DNA of 64,000 nucleotides from Acidisoma silvae (GCF_020618775.1 NZ_JAESVB010000018.1:1-64000), one strand, 5' to 3'. Shown: positions 1 to 9,409, numbered from the stretch's first letter. Made by a program: numbers and translations. The notes: generated by a model not told the origin, from the letters alone.

Positions 1-16
1 GCGCCGGATAGAATTG

Positions 17-1763
17 GGTTCTCCCGCATATTGCGTGGTGATGCTCACTATCATTCTAGGTTGAGAACCCGAGCGCGCAGCAGTTCGAATCCTGCCCTCC
101 CATACATGGATCTCTTTAGCATTTTGATACGACAGACATGCCCTTCGACCGGGCTGGTGGTCCAAGGTGATGTCACCGCAGCGTGGATTGCATCGTAGTC
201 GCGGCGAAGGCTGATCGCGAAGCGAGCAAGCGGTGTTTCGGCTGCGTCCGTCAGAAGCTGGCTCAGGTCATCATGGCCACGACGCCGTAAAAGTCTGTTC
301 ATCCGTTTTGCCCATTTGATCGCAGCACCCAAAGCGGGTTCGGCGGCCAGAAGGTGGCGCTTGAACAGGCTATCTTCAGGGCTCAGGGCTCTGCGATCGG
401 CCATCAACAGATGGGCAAGCCCATAGCCGCTTGGCACGGGCCAAGCCGGAGGCAACGGGAGGTCAGCGATTTCGGGAGCTTGAGCCTTTCCCCTCCGGAT
501 ATTGGTCGCCCATTCCCGGACAAGAGAAGGCCGGCCACGAAAACCCAAATCGTTGAGTTCGCGCCAAAGCTGCGTCGCATTACGACACCCCTCACTCCAA
601 CGCCGCCCAAGGTAGAGCTTGAATGGGTCGAGGATGCTATCTCCCTTCGGTTGCAACCACCGTGGTGCATATCCAAGCCTCTGCCATCGCAGGATGGTCT
701 TCCGGTCGATGCCAAGCTGCCCAGAGATCTGCACAGTCGAGATACCAATGTTTTTCAATCTGACCATCTCAGCATGGAGTTCCTCACGGCGGCTGTGTGA
801 CGCAAGGCCGGCGCGTTGCGCTCTCGTCGGCGCCGGGGGAAAGGCGTAAACAGCCTTCTGTGTAGTTAAGGGCTGTTTGGCAGCGAGATAGGAGCGCACC
901 TGGCTCGCAGCACGGCGAGCAGCGGCATTATGCCGGGCGCCGAGAGCTTGAACGGCGTCACCCAGGTTACGCAGCAAATGCCAACGGTCGGCCACCTGGA
1001 TAGCCGAGGGCGCACCCTGGCGGATTCCATCGGAATAGGCGCCAGCTCGGTCACGCGCGACAATCTCGACCCCAGGGTGACGGGTGAGCCATTTGGCAAC
1101 GGTTGCGGCTTCTCTGTCCGGCAGAAGATCAATCACTTTATTTGTCTCGAGGTCGACGAGAACGGTGCCGTAAAACCGCCCACGCTTCCACGCCCAATCG
1201 TCGATGCCAAGCACGCGCGGAGTAGGCGTCACATCGGTTATACGGCGCCCGGACGCGAGACGAAGCAAGGTATCAGGACTGACGGGTGTCGACATGCGAG
1301 AGGCCAACCGGGCTCCAGCTTCGCCGCCAAGCGCTAAACCAAAATGACGTTGCAGGTCTCTCAGTCGGGCCGTTCGTTGGCTCGACCGCGGTGCGACGTC
1401 TGGCAGTGATTCTGCAAAAGTTCGCCTGGGGCACTGTCGGTTGAGGCAGTAATAGCGCTTGCCATGAACGCGAATGATCACAGAACGCCCTTGCCACGGC
1501 AAATCGTGCAGATGTCGAAAATACCAACTGTGCAACCGCCTGGATGGCGCGGAACACTCTGGGCAGCGAGCATTACGTTCGCGGCCAGTGGCTTCAATCA
1601 TGACCGCTTCCGCCGTTGGCCTGACGCGGGTTACTTTGAGGGTTGGAGAGATGAACGGCAGAACCTTTTGCGACACCGGGCAACACCATGGACGTAAATC
1701 CATGTCTGTCTCCGATTCACGGCATCAGTACAAGCCCACCACCACGGAACCTGCGGGAGAACC
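17..1763 (-). mobile_element. ISL3-family insertion sequence
   Basis: The element is bounded by a perfect 12-bp inverted repeat, ggttctcccgca at 17-28 and tgcgggagaacc at 1752-1763. It contains one full-length transposase gene on the minus strand. The 8 bases flanking each side (9-16 and 1764-1771) do not match, so no target duplication is visible. It interrupts an integrase gene whose C-terminal part resumes at 1764. The boundaries rest on the repeat only. Confidence 0.8.
51..1703 (-). CDS. ISL3-family transposase
   Basis: A 550-residue DDE transposase catalysing movement of the enclosing IS. The N-terminus carries an ISL3-type zinc-binding region (CPEC at about 47-50 and paired cysteines at about 86 and 91). 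The catalytic core shows GIDDWAWKRG (about 166-175), ARDRAGAYSDG (Asp at about 218) and the C-terminal SPVEGHVCRIKMLKR block with the Glu, followed by the typical MYGRAGFELLRAR end. An HTH-like segment lies in the middle (about 310-345). Length is normal for the family and no frame break is seen, so it may be functional. The start could be a few residues downstream of the assigned Met. A decayed relative is at 41396-41846. Confidence 0.9.
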   Translation of the reverse strand: MDLRPWCCPVSQKVLPFISPTLKVTRVRPTAEAVMIEATGRERNARCPECSAPSRRLHSWYFRHLHDLPWQGRSVIIRVHGKRYYCLNRQCPRRTFAESLPDVAPRSSQRTARLRDLQRHFGLALGGEAGARLASRMSTPVSPDTLLRLASGRRITDVTPTPRVLGIDDWAWKRGRFYGTVLVDLETNKVIDLLPDREAATVAKWLTRHPGVEIVARDRAGAYSDGIRQGAPSAIQVADRWHLLRNLGDAVQALGARHNAAARRAASQVRSYLAAKQPLTTQKAVYAFPPAPTRAQRAGLASHSRREELHAEMVRLKNIGISTVQISGQLGIDRKTILRWQRLGYAPRWLQPKGDSILDPFKLYLGRRWSEGCRNATQLWRELNDLGFRGRPSLVREWATNIRRGKAQAPEIADLPLPPAWPVPSGYGLAHLLMADRRALSPEDSLFKRHLLAAEPALGAAIKWAKRMNRLLRRRGHDDLSQLLTDAAETPLARFAISLRRDYDAIHAAVTSPWTTSPVEGHVCRIKMLKRSMYGRAGFELLRARVLNLE

Positions 1764-2653
1764 AGTGTTGCTCCGGTATCAACAGCCTCCCGTTCCCACT
1801 ACTTGGAATCGATGTCGACAACGACAGCGTCTTCATGAACGAAACCGTAAAGGACTATTGCACGCAGTATGGCATCGAACTAACGCGCTGCCGCCCATAT
1901 CGCAAAAACGACCAGGCCTGGGTTGAGCAAAAGAACGGCGCAGTGGTGCGGCGTGCGATTGGCTACCGGCGATATGAGGGGTTGGAAGCTGCGCGTCTCT
2001 TGGCAAAGTTTTATTCGGCTTTCCGCCTCTATGTGAACTTCTACCAGCCTTCCTTCAAATTGCTCAGCAAAGCTCGGGACGGTGGGCGGATTATAAAGCG
2101 GTACCATACGCCAGCCACACCCCAGCAACGGGTCCACGACGATCGGCGCGTGACCGAGAGTGCCAAAGCAGATTTGTTGAAGGAGCGCGTGTTCCGGGAC
2201 CCAATTGAGTTGTTGCGGTCTATACGCCAGCTGCAGGAGGAGTTGGTTAACCTCTCGGACGGGATCGTGCCGGGCAGCCATGGAGCCCCTGATGCGGTTA
2301 CTCTGGAAAAATTCCTGGCAGGATTAAAGACCGCTTGGGAGAATGGCCCAGTGATCCGGCCGACGCACCGTCGGAAAGCAAGTGGGCCAAGAGGGCGGCG
2401 GCGCCCTGACCCAGTGGAAGCCGTCACAGCCGAATTAATGGGATGGTTTGCCGAAGAACCCTGGAAAACCGGGCGGCGGTTGCTGGAACGGCTTCAGACG
2501 ACCTATCCCGACAAATACCAACCAGGGCTAATACGAACCATTCAGCGCAGGATAACAGGCTGGCGTGCACAGGCCGCAGACACTCTGTATGCCGCATCAG
2601 AGGATCCGTCCCCATTGCCGCCCGATCGGGCGGCAATGGGGACGGAGATGTGA
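1764..2653 (+). pseudogene. rve/DDE integrase, C-terminal fragment
   Basis: This is the 3' part of an integrase-type transposase cut off by the ISL3 element. It reads in frame from the IS border to a stop at 2651-2653. The segment GIDVDNDSVFMNE holds the second catalytic Asp and WVEQKNGAVVRR the Glu, followed by the usual NFYQPSFKL and YHTPATPQQRV segments of this integrase group. The N-terminal HTH and first Asp are absent, so the protein cannot be active. The final codons run through a 36-bp palindrome at 2608-2643. I cannot assign the IS family precisely. Confidence 0.7.
2608..2643. repeat. 36-bp perfect palindrome
   Basis: The sequence gtccccattgccgcccga is followed immediately by its exact reverse complement, an uninterrupted 18+18 palindrome. 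It lies in the last coding triplets of the integrase fragment. No T-run follows, so it is not a standard terminator. It could be a cruciform-forming site, a recombination product or part of an IS end. Confidence 0.9.
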
Positions 2654-2746
2654 GGCAACTGGTGCGATCGCGTGAGGCGACAATCAGACGCTCGGGAACA
2701 TCTCTCAATGAGGCAATACGTTCTCACCTTGATCGCCGCGCTGCAC

Positions 2747-3049
2747 TCACTTATCTCGCGTTACCATAATATTAAACGCTTCACGGCCCTTTTCGGATAT
2801 TTGAGCCATGTCTGGTTCTCCAACAGCAAAACCGAGTTTAATCAAGTTGGAAATGGCTTTCCCACTCACATCAGTCGCACAAACAAAATGCTGATTATCT
2901 GGCAAGTTGTTTAAAGCGACGAGAGCGATCCATTCTTCATCGCAAATTTTGGGGACGGTCTGTTCAGACGTCTCGCGCAATTCAATAGCGCAATCTTCCT
3001 CAGAGGCATAGAAACTAGTCATTTTTGAAGCACCCTTAGCATCTGGCAC
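2747..3049 (-). CDS. hypothetical protein (100 aa)
   Basis: A small acidic ORF that I do not recognise. The C-terminal half (about residues 60-95, KAISNLIKLGFAV ... ISEKGREAFNIM) looks like the last helices and wing of a winged-helix or similar small fold. The assigned Met has a weak upstream ribosome site; an alternative Met ten codons in (position 3022) has AGGG about 10 nt upstream. No partner gene is adjacent; the neighbour on the same strand (3071-3412) appears broken. Coding status is likely from its composition but unproven. Confidence 0.45.
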   Translation of the reverse strand: MPDAKGASKMTSFYASEEDCAIELRETSEQTVPKICDEEWIALVALNNLPDNQHFVCATDVSGKAISNLIKLGFAVGEPDMAQISEKGREAFNIMVTRDK

Positions 3050-3070
3050 CCAAGGAATTCCTGGGCAACG

Positions 3071-3412
3071 TCAGACCAGCAACCTAAAGTCTGAACTATG
3101 GAGCAAATTCGTCACTGCTCCGCAATTCATCAAAAGGCTTAAGGTCAACATCTTGACGACGTCCCCGTTGCGAATGCCGCAAGGAAAAAGTATTGCGAAT
3201 AGCCGAATGACAACACACTCTGGCGATAGATCTTGCAAGATTTGTAATTTCCTGACTTGAAGCGATGAAAGAAGCACACTCGGCTTCATACAAGGAACAC
3301 GCTTAATAATAGCCGAAAGAATCTTCCGTGTTGTAGGATCAATTTTTGATTTTCCGGGCCGAAAGGAATGGGAAGTGGTAAGCTTTGCCATGAGACGCTT
3401 AGACTTCATCAC
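3071..3412 (-). pseudogene. possible frameshifted small gene
   Basis: One frame gives a plausible start (KSKIDPTTRKILSAIIKRVPC) and then turns into unlikely sequence, while the next frame, from about 3293, continues with plausible protein (AECASFIASSQEITNLARSI, then a stop near 3096). This suggests one frameshift in a small gene of about 105 codons. No family is recognised. It could equally be non-coding. Confidence 0.25.
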
Positions 3413-3882
3413 ACGTCATGGGTAAAGACCCGCTCCGATGGGGAGGCGTTCCCGTATATCCAAATCGCTGGATCTCCGGCAGCGACAACCCTCCGATCCT
3501 GCAGCCCTCGCCCCAACAGACCCCACTAGCGGCATTCCCGTCACTCAAAGGCATTTGGAGGCAAAAAGGCGCACAGGTCCTCGGTTGGAGCTGGTTGCTT
3601 ATAATATCTTAATTGTGGCTTTGATTTCTGCCGTGAGCGTTTGTCGGGGCATGATGCAAACTGATAGCGTATCTGCTTTAGCCGCAAAGCAGCGCAGGTT
3701 CACATCCTTTCGATCGGACCAATTGCGCGGATCAGACGCGCATGCCCCACAAAGACTTGGTTTACTCAAGATTGACACTAAATACTTCTAAATTTCAATC
3801 AACGTGCGTTGCTATTAGCTAACTACGCCACCGGCCGATCCTCGGCAAGGAAGTGTTCCTTAAGCAGTCCCCTTTCGTGGCG
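3413..3882. other. intergenic, nothing recognised
   Basis: I see no supported gene, repeat or RNA in this stretch. Short open frames exist but lack start context and protein-like composition. Confidence 0.4.
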
Positions 3883-4092
3883 CTAAAGTACCTTCAGGTT
3901 CTCAGCGGCCATTTTTCCGCTACTATCGTGCGCAAAAGCGTCAAAATGGATTTTTTGGCCCTCGGTAAGACCTGATAAACCCGCTCGATGGACTGAAGCG
4001 ATGTGGACAAACACATCTGGGCCAGGACTGACCGGCCGGATGAAACCAAAGCCTTTCTCCAAATTGAACCATTTTACGCTTCCTATGGCCAC
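3883..4092 (-). CDS. cold-shock domain protein (CspA family)
   Basis: A 69-residue single OB-fold protein that binds single-stranded RNA/DNA in the cytoplasm, acting as an RNA chaperone. The family signatures are intact: [17 protein letters not shown] (RNP-1) near the start and [13 protein letters not shown] (RNP-2) in the middle, ending AENLKVL. Length is exactly that of the family. The start is a GTG at 4092 preceded by AAAGGGGAAATATC, a strong ribosome site on the transcript. It stands alone with no obvious operon. Identification is secure; whether it is cold-induced cannot be read from the sequence. Confidence 0.95.
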   Translation of the reverse strand: MAIGSVKWFNLEKGFGFIRPVSPGPDVFVHIASVHRAGLSGLTEGQKIHFDAFAHDSSGKMAAENLKVL

Positions 4093-4209
4093 GATATTTC
4101 CCCTTTGAGCAGCTTATTGTTCTGACCGCTTAGCATAGCGAGATGCTTCATGCTTAGATTTTGACGGGCATTCGTCAAGCCGCGTTCACTCTTAAAAATG
4201 AACGGACGG

Positions 4210-4422
4210 CTAGTTATGCCGCGCCATCGCCCCGCTCTCACTGCGCCATAAACAAGTCGGTGTCGCAAGCGCGACGCTGTCCTTCAGCTCGGAGGGGTTG
4301 AAGGGGTTCGGTAGAAGGTCTATGGCTGCTTCGATGCAGTAAAACGTAATTTTAGACTTGCCGCATAGCACAAGAAAACCGTCAAGTTGATCTTTTCTGA
4401 TCTCCTCTGACAAACGTGCCAA
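4210..4422 (-). CDS. hypothetical small ORF
   Basis: An open frame encoding RLSEEIRKDQLDGFLVLCG then a cysteine-containing helix and an NPFNP segment. The same frame stays open upstream to about 4480 with protein-like sequence (SERQVIATATILARL), but no ATG is available, only TTG at 4422. It may be the 3' remnant of a gene or a short gene with a TTG start. No family recognised. Confidence 0.3.
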   Translation of the reverse strand: MARLSEEIRKDQLDGFLVLCGKSKITFYCIEAAIDLLPNPFNPSELKDSVALATPTCLWRSESGAMARHN

Positions 4423-4584
4423 GATCGTTGCTGTCGCGATTACCTGCCGTTCGGAGATCAGTAACCAGGATTTCGAGTGCTTCGGAATGCCTCAGGTCGC
4501 GCCCTGCATCGTCGGCATCATTAGATCCAAGTTTCCGTTGGCGACTGGACGCGGGGTTTTGTGTCTGAGCCCTTCACTGGCACG

Positions 4585-4806
4585 TTACTTGAATGCCTGA
4601 CGCACCAATCTGACATCTTTTTGCGCAATGGCACGAGCTTCCGCCGCAAACGCTTTGCCCGTCGTCGCCAAAGCGTAGCGAAGAAGCATTTGCCCAGGCC
4701 AGACAGTCTTGGGAGCACTCAGCCTGATAAGCTGCCGCGTATCAACCCGAGTTTTGCGGCTAAGCTCTGGCTCGACTAAAGAGAACGGGTCTGGCTCAGC
4801 TCTTCC
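4585..4806 (-). pseudogene. unidentified coding remnant
   Basis: Reading the minus strand, one frame gives about 73 codons of convincing protein sequence (SLVEPELSRKTRVDTRQLIR, then GQMLLRYALATTGKAFAAEA, ending in a stop at 4585-4587). There is no start codon; an in-frame stop lies at 4807-4809 and protein-like sequence continues beyond it. This looks like the 3' end of a decayed gene. The family is not recognised. Confidence 0.35.
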
Positions 4807-5243
4807 TCACGGTCGCCCGCTAATAGCGATCTGAAGCGCAATGCCCGTTAAGAAGCCCTAGACGCCGGCACACCTTGTCGTCGCAACTTACAAAATAATT
4901 TGGCTGAGATTGCCATACGAAGATTATCGACTTTGGATAAATTTTGTCTCCAAGAACTACGCCGGCAGTTTGTTCAAGACAATGTCATGTTGCTAGCGCG
5001 ATCCGACCAGTTATTGTTTTGCAATGATTTGATCCTAGCCTTTTATTCCATCTCGGCCGCCCCCTGTCAAAGTCTAGGCGTCTTTCGCAATGCTGCTTGA
5101 GAGCAAGAAACGATAAGGATTTTAACGTTTTGAGTCCCACGGCCCATCTTCCCGTTATGTTTGTCCAAATATCGCGAGCACGGCTTTCCACCACAACCTG
5201 GAAGCTACTCGCCCTAACCCAAAAAGCATGATCTTGAACGGTA
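4807..5243. other. intergenic, upstream of MASE1 gene
   Basis: No supported gene. The left edge holds the stop-interrupted continuation of the remnant at 4585. The right part should contain the promoter of the following cyclase/phosphodiesterase gene, but I could not pick out a convincing -35/-10 pair. Confidence 0.35.
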
Positions 5244-7532
5244 TTGTTTATGACTAGCACGGGCTGGCTTTCGAAAGACAAGAGCATGTCCTTTTTCAGC
5301 GGAATCATCTCGGCGCTTGTAAGACCTTGGGCTAAATTGAAAACGCCCACTCTCAACGAAATCGGGCCGAAGCTTGGAAAGGCTATTCTTCTTTTCGTCG
5401 CTATTCTTGCTGTCGAATATACGATTCTGCACTACATGGGAAATGACACGCCAATTTGGTTAACTAATGCGATCGCTGTTACCGCTGTATTCCGTAGCCC
5501 TACTAAATCTTGGCCCGCACTGATTCTGGCGGAATTCGGAGCGGACATAACAGCTGTCCTACTTTACGGCGACCCAGTCACCATCGCGGTCGGGACAGCC
5601 TTTACAGGATCGCTTGAAATCATTGTCGTATCCCTTCTCCTGAAGCGGATTTTCTCGCGTGCACCGCTGTTCTCAAATTTGGAACAAATTTCGTCCTTTG
5701 CCGCTGTTTGTATAACCGTTCCAATTGTCAGCACAGGTGCAGGAGCAGCAGTGGTGACATCATATTTCGGCGGTCACTTCCTTTCGACTTGGTTCAATTG
5801 GTATATCGCCGGCGCCTTCGACCTTTTAGTGATCACTCCTTTTTTATTGTTGTGGACGGATTCTGCGCAATGGCGCCAAATTTCCAAACAGGAATTGTTA
5901 AGAGTATCTTATTTGGGTCTTTTGGTTGGTTTAGTGGGATGGGTTGATTTTCGCCTAAATTTTGTTCCCGGCACCTATTTCAGCTTTCCTTTTCTTCTTC
6001 TTGCGGCCTTTCGTGGTGGAATTCTGGGCGCTGTCACGAGTTCCGTCGTCCTTACGATTGTGGCGACATCGCTGACTGTCACCGGATACGGCCCATTTCG
6101 ACACTATCCAAACGTAAGCCATGAGGAGCAAGTGCTGTTTTTGCAGATTTACCTTGCCTTCGTGGTTTTATCGACGCTCCCGGTCGCCGCTATTTTGGAG
6201 CACCGTAAGTTACTCAACGCGGCTCAGGCGCTTGCAGACCAAACCCGCTTGGGACGGTACGATGTTCTAACGGATCTTCCGAATAGAGTATTGTTCAGTG
6301 AGCGTCTAAAGTTGGCGCAAGACCAGGCAGCTTACGAGCACGGGACAGCCTCGCTTTTGGTCATTGATCTAGATCGCTTCAAGCCGGTCAATGATTTGCA
6401 CGGCCACATTGTCGGTGACCAATTGCTCCAACTTGTCGCGAAACGGCTGTCCGGCATCGTCGACAATCAAGAGACGACAGCAAGACTTGGCGGCGACGAA
6501 TTTTCGATTGTCAGCTATCCTTCGAGTGAAGAGGCTGCAGAGCACCTTGCCGAGCGCATCATATCAGAAATAGGAAAGACTTTCGAAGTTCAAGGGCTCA
6601 GTATCCAGATCGGCTGCTGCATTGGTATCGCGATGAGTATGGGGGCGGCGATCGCCGAAACCACATTGATGACGCGAGCGGACGCAGCGCTTTACGATGC
6701 GAAAGCGGCCGGCCGGAACGGCTATCGGTTTTATGAACCTGGACAAGATATTAGATTGCGCGAACGTGCAGAACTTGAATCCGAACTAAGAGTTGCCCTG
6801 AAGCAACACGAAATCCAGCCCCACTATCAGCCTATTGTCGCTCTGTCTGACGGAACCCTGGTAGGATTCGAAATGCTTGCGCGTTGGAAACACGGAACCA
6901 AGGGCAATGTTCCGCCAAGCATCTTTATTCCGTTAGCCGAGGCCATCGGTTTGATTGAACAAATGACCGATCAGCTCATCCATCAGGCCTGCCAGGCAGC
7001 CTTAAGTTGGCCCGATCATGTCTTTATCGCGGTGAATGTTTCGCCCGTTCAGTTACGGCATCGCCGTCTTCCAGCCTTGATTGCGGCAGCCCTCACAGAG
7101 ACGGGGATGCCAGCCACACGCCTCCATGTGGAATTAACGGAAAGTGCACTCATTGATGACTTTGAAATGGCAAGCAGTGTTCTTGCTGATCTCAAAGCCA
7201 TGGGAATTTCGCTGTCTTTAGATGATTTTGGAACCGGCTATTCTAGCTTGCGGCATTTGCAAAGGCTACCGTTCGACAAGCTTAAAATTGATATGGAATT
7301 TGTGCGAACGATGAACTGCACTGAAGCAAGCCGCAAGATCGTAGCAAGTATAATAAATTTAGGACACAGTTTTGGTCTCCACATAGTCGCTGAGGGAATC
7401 GACAGTTTAAAAACGGCAGAGATGTTGAAACGGATGAACTGTGACTTTGGGCAGGGCTGGCTATTTGGCAAGGCAATGCCGCTCGATGAAGCGACATTGT
7501 TTTGTTCACAGGCGAATCACCTAGGAAAGTGA
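5244..7532 (+). CDS. MASE1-GGDEF-EAL cyclic-di-GMP enzyme
   Basis: A membrane protein that makes and/or degrades the second messenger cyclic di-GMP. Residues about 40-320 form a MASE1-type integral membrane sensor with about eight hydrophobic segments. A GGDEF domain follows with an intact RLGGDEF signature near residue 415, then an EAL domain where the signature is GFEMLARW (about 538), keeping the metal-binding Glu, plus DDFGTGYSS near the end, typical of active phosphodiesterases. No RxxD inhibitory site is visible five residues before GGDEF. The assigned start at 5244 is TTG; ATG at 5250 or 5286 (before MSFFSG) are alternatives. No operon partner; the LysR gene converges on it. Confidence 0.92.
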   Translation: MFMTSTGWLSKDKSMSFFSGIISALVRPWAKLKTPTLNEIGPKLGKAILLFVAILAVEYTILHYMGNDTPIWLTNAIAVTAVFRSPTKSWPALILAEFGADITAVLLYGDPVTIAVGTAFTGSLEIIVVSLLLKRIFSRAPLFSNLEQISSFAAVCITVPIVSTGAGAAVVTSYFGGHFLSTWFNWYIAGAFDLLVITPFLLLWTDSAQWRQISKQELLRVSYLGLLVGLVGWVDFRLNFVPGTYFSFPFLLLAAFRGGILGAVTSSVVLTIVATSLTVTGYGPFRHYPNVSHEEQVLFLQIYLAFVVLSTLPVAAILEHRKLLNAAQALADQTRLGRYDVLTDLPNRVLFSERLKLAQDQAAYEHGTASLLVIDLDRFKPVNDLHGHIVGDQLLQLVAKRLSGIVDNQETTARLGGDEFSIVSYPSSEEAAEHLAERIISEIGKTFEVQGLSIQIGCCIGIAMSMGAAIAETTLMTRADAALYDAKAAGRNGYRFYEPGQDIRLRERAELESELRVALKQHEIQPHYQPIVALSDGTLVGFEMLARWKHGTKGNVPPSIFIPLAEAIGLIEQMTDQLIHQACQAALSWPDHVFIAVNVSPVQLRHRRLPALIAAALTETGMPATRLHVELTESALIDDFEMASSVLADLKAMGISLSLDDFGTGYSSLRHLQRLPFDKLKIDMEFVRTMNCTEASRKIVASIINLGHSFGLHIVAEGIDSLKTAEMLKRMNCDFGQGWLFGKAMPLDEATLFCSQANHLGK

Positions 7533-7657
7533 TTTCCTTTGACTTGGACGATGACACCGCAAGCAACGATGCCAGCACAAGTAAGCGCGTGTTGACCCAA
7601 ATGCCGGCACAGTGTCAGCGGCTTTTTCATGCAATTTGTGTGCACTCCAGAGGAAAT

Positions 7658-8599
7658 TCAGGACATGGCGAATGTTTTGCCGATCTTATCGACGCCACTC
7701 GCGGGAGGATCACGGGGAAACGCGCCCACGACGGCGTCGATAAAGCTTCTAAGCTTCGGCGTCAGACGGCGATCGGGGCGAAATACGATGTGCATAGGCC
7801 GAGAGGGTGTCTCAAAATCCGGCAAGATCCTTACAAGTTGGCCCGCCGCCAAGGCCTGCCGCACGACGTCCTCAGCAATCAGCACAATGCCGAAGCCGTC
7901 GATTGCCGCCGACAACAGACCTTTTGCATCGTTCAACCGAAGCTGACCTCTGACTTGCGGTTCGTAGATCCGACCGCGACGAACAAAGCGCCAAGGGTAA
8001 TCTGCAGGATGCGACCAATGTGCATGGCCAAGGCACTCGTGTGTCTTAAGGTCCGAAGGGTTTGTAGGGCTCCCCCTCTGACGCAGGTAGGTGGGTGACG
8101 CGCATGCAACCAAGCGAAATGGCGTTATTTCACAAGCTGAAAGCCCGTTTTCAGCGAGTGGTCCGGTTCGGAAGACGGCCTCGAAATCGTCATCTATCAG
8201 ATCGACGAACCGATCACTGAGCACAAGATCGATGTCAACTGCCGGGTTTTCTCGAAGGTAGCGGGTCACCACAGGGATGAGACTGTCGGCCCCAAAAGAT
8301 ACCGGTGCGTTGACGCGCAGACGTCCCCGAGGCGTCCCATGCGCTTCCTCGGCGAGGGCGTAGGCCCAGTCGGTTTCAGCAAGCACTAGCTTGCATCTGT
8401 CGTAGAATTTTTTGCCGATCTCAGTGAGGCTCTGCTGTCGGGTAGTCCGGTTTATTAGCCGCGTGCCTAACCGCGATTCTAAATAATTGACATGCTTTGC
8501 GACCATTTGCGGCGAGATACCCAGACTGACGCCCGCCGCCGAAAAAGAGCCTAATTCCACAGTTTTCACATAGGCTGCCATGCCGGAAAGACGATCCAT
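7658..8599 (-). CDS. LysR-family transcriptional regulator
   Basis: A full-length 313-residue LysR regulator. The N-terminal winged HTH (about 1-60, AYVKTVELGSFSAAGVSLG) is followed by the linker helix and a periplasmic-binding-like effector domain (about 88-300). The start ATG at 8599 is preceded by an excellent AGGAGG site 5-6 nt upstream. It is divergent from the NAD(P)-binding oxidoreductase at 8714, and a T-N11-A type inverted repeat sits between them at 8640-8660. By the usual LysR logic it controls that gene and itself. The C-terminus carries about 20 extra residues beyond the usual domain end. Confidence 0.93.
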   Translation of the reverse strand: MDRLSGMAAYVKTVELGSFSAAGVSLGISPQMVAKHVNYLESRLGTRLINRTTRQQSLTEIGKKFYDRCKLVLAETDWAYALAEEAHGTPRGRLRVNAPVSFGADSLIPVVTRYLRENPAVDIDLVLSDRFVDLIDDDFEAVFRTGPLAENGLSACEITPFRLVACASPTYLRQRGSPTNPSDLKTHECLGHAHWSHPADYPWRFVRRGRIYEPQVRGQLRLNDAKGLLSAAIDGFGIVLIAEDVVRQALAAGQLVRILPDFETPSRPMHIVFRPDRRLTPKLRSFIDAVVGAFPRDPPASGVDKIGKTFAMS

Positions 8600-8639
8600 T
8601 CACTCCTCCTGGTTGAAAGTGTTATGGGCAAAAAGCCAT

Positions 8640-8660
8640 TTATCTCAATTTGATTGATAA
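8640..8660. promoter_or_regulatory. LysR-type operator TTATC-N11-GATAA
   Basis: A perfect 5-bp inverted repeat with an 11-bp spacer, TTATC tcaatttgatt GATAA, placed between the divergent LysR gene (start 8599) and the oxidoreductase (start 8714). The spacing fits the T-N11-A rule for LysR recognition sites. Function is inferred. Confidence 0.6.
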
Positions 8661-8713
8661 TTACCTCTTCATTTAGCCGACGCAAGGCCGGCGATCAGAA
8701 AAAGGGCTTGATC

Positions 8714-9409
8714 ATGAAAATCGGCATTATAGGTTCTGGCCAAATCGGCGGCACTCTTACCCGCCAATTCCGTTTGGCAAAGCATGACGTCTCGGTGGCC
8801 AACACACGCGGTCCAGCGTCGCTGGCGGCGCTGCTAGAGGAGACGGGCGCATTTGGAATCTCACTGAACGATGTCGTGAAAGGGCAAGACATCGCCGTGA
8901 TTGCTGTTCCGACAAAGAGCATCCCGGATCTGCCTTCTAACTTGTTTGCTCATGCATCTCAAAACTTGGTTGTGATCGATGCCAGCAACTATTACCCGCA
9001 ACAGCGCGACGGCTATATCGGTGGCATCGAGGGCGGCCTTACCGAAAGTGCTTGGGTTGAACAGCAGATTGGCAGGCCGGTTGTCAAAGCGTTCAATACG
9101 ATCATCGCGCGCCATCTCCTCGAGCGCGGCAAGCCGGCTAGTGTGCCCGGCCGTATTGCACTGGCAATCGCTGGCGATAACCCCGCTGCCAAGCGCACAG
9201 TCGCACATCTTATCGATCAAATCGGCTTTGACGCAGTCGATGCGGGGCCAATAGCGGAGTCATGGCGCCAGCAGCCTGGTTCCCCCGGATATTTGAAGGA
9301 CGGCGACGCCTACAATGTACAGAGCAATCTTTCGCAGGCAGAGAACCTACGCGCACCTGAATGGCGCGCCACCCCCAACAGCCCTGGCACCTACAACGCA
9401 CCGGCGTGA
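8714..9409 (+). CDS. NAD(P)-binding reductase, F420-NADP oxidoreductase-like
   Basis: A 231-residue Rossmann-fold protein resembling the NADPH-dependent F420 reductase/YffS-like group of coenzyme-binding enzymes. The dinucleotide-binding motif GIIGSGQIGGTLTRQF is at residues 4-19 and VANTRGPAS is where the cofactor ribose-phosphate would bind, suggesting NADP. A conserved VVKAFNTI segment follows in the middle. The start is the ATG at 8714 with AAAAAGGG upstream, not the upstream TTG. It is probably the target of the divergent LysR. The substrate is unknown; in most bacteria with such genes F420 is absent, so a different reduction is likely. Confidence 0.8.
   Translation: MKIGIIGSGQIGGTLTRQFRLAKHDVSVANTRGPASLAALLEETGAFGISLNDVVKGQDIAVIAVPTKSIPDLPSNLFAHASQNLVVIDASNYYPQQRDGYIGGIEGGLTESAWVEQQIGRPVVKAFNTIIARHLLERGKPASVPGRIALAIAGDNPAAKRTVAHLIDQIGFDAVDAGPIAESWRQQPGSPGYLKDGDAYNVQSNLSQAENLRAPEWRATPNSPGTYNAPA

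Noticed and set aside
80-101. tRNA T-arm-like sequence (gcagttcgaatcctgc followed by cctccca)
   Set aside because: It is the reverse complement of codons for GRAGFELLRA in the ISL3 transposase C-terminus, and no acceptor, D-arm or anticodon arm can be placed around it.
7502-8098. 198-codon plus-strand open frame
   Set aside because: It overlaps the LysR gene on the other strand and has no protein-like motifs.
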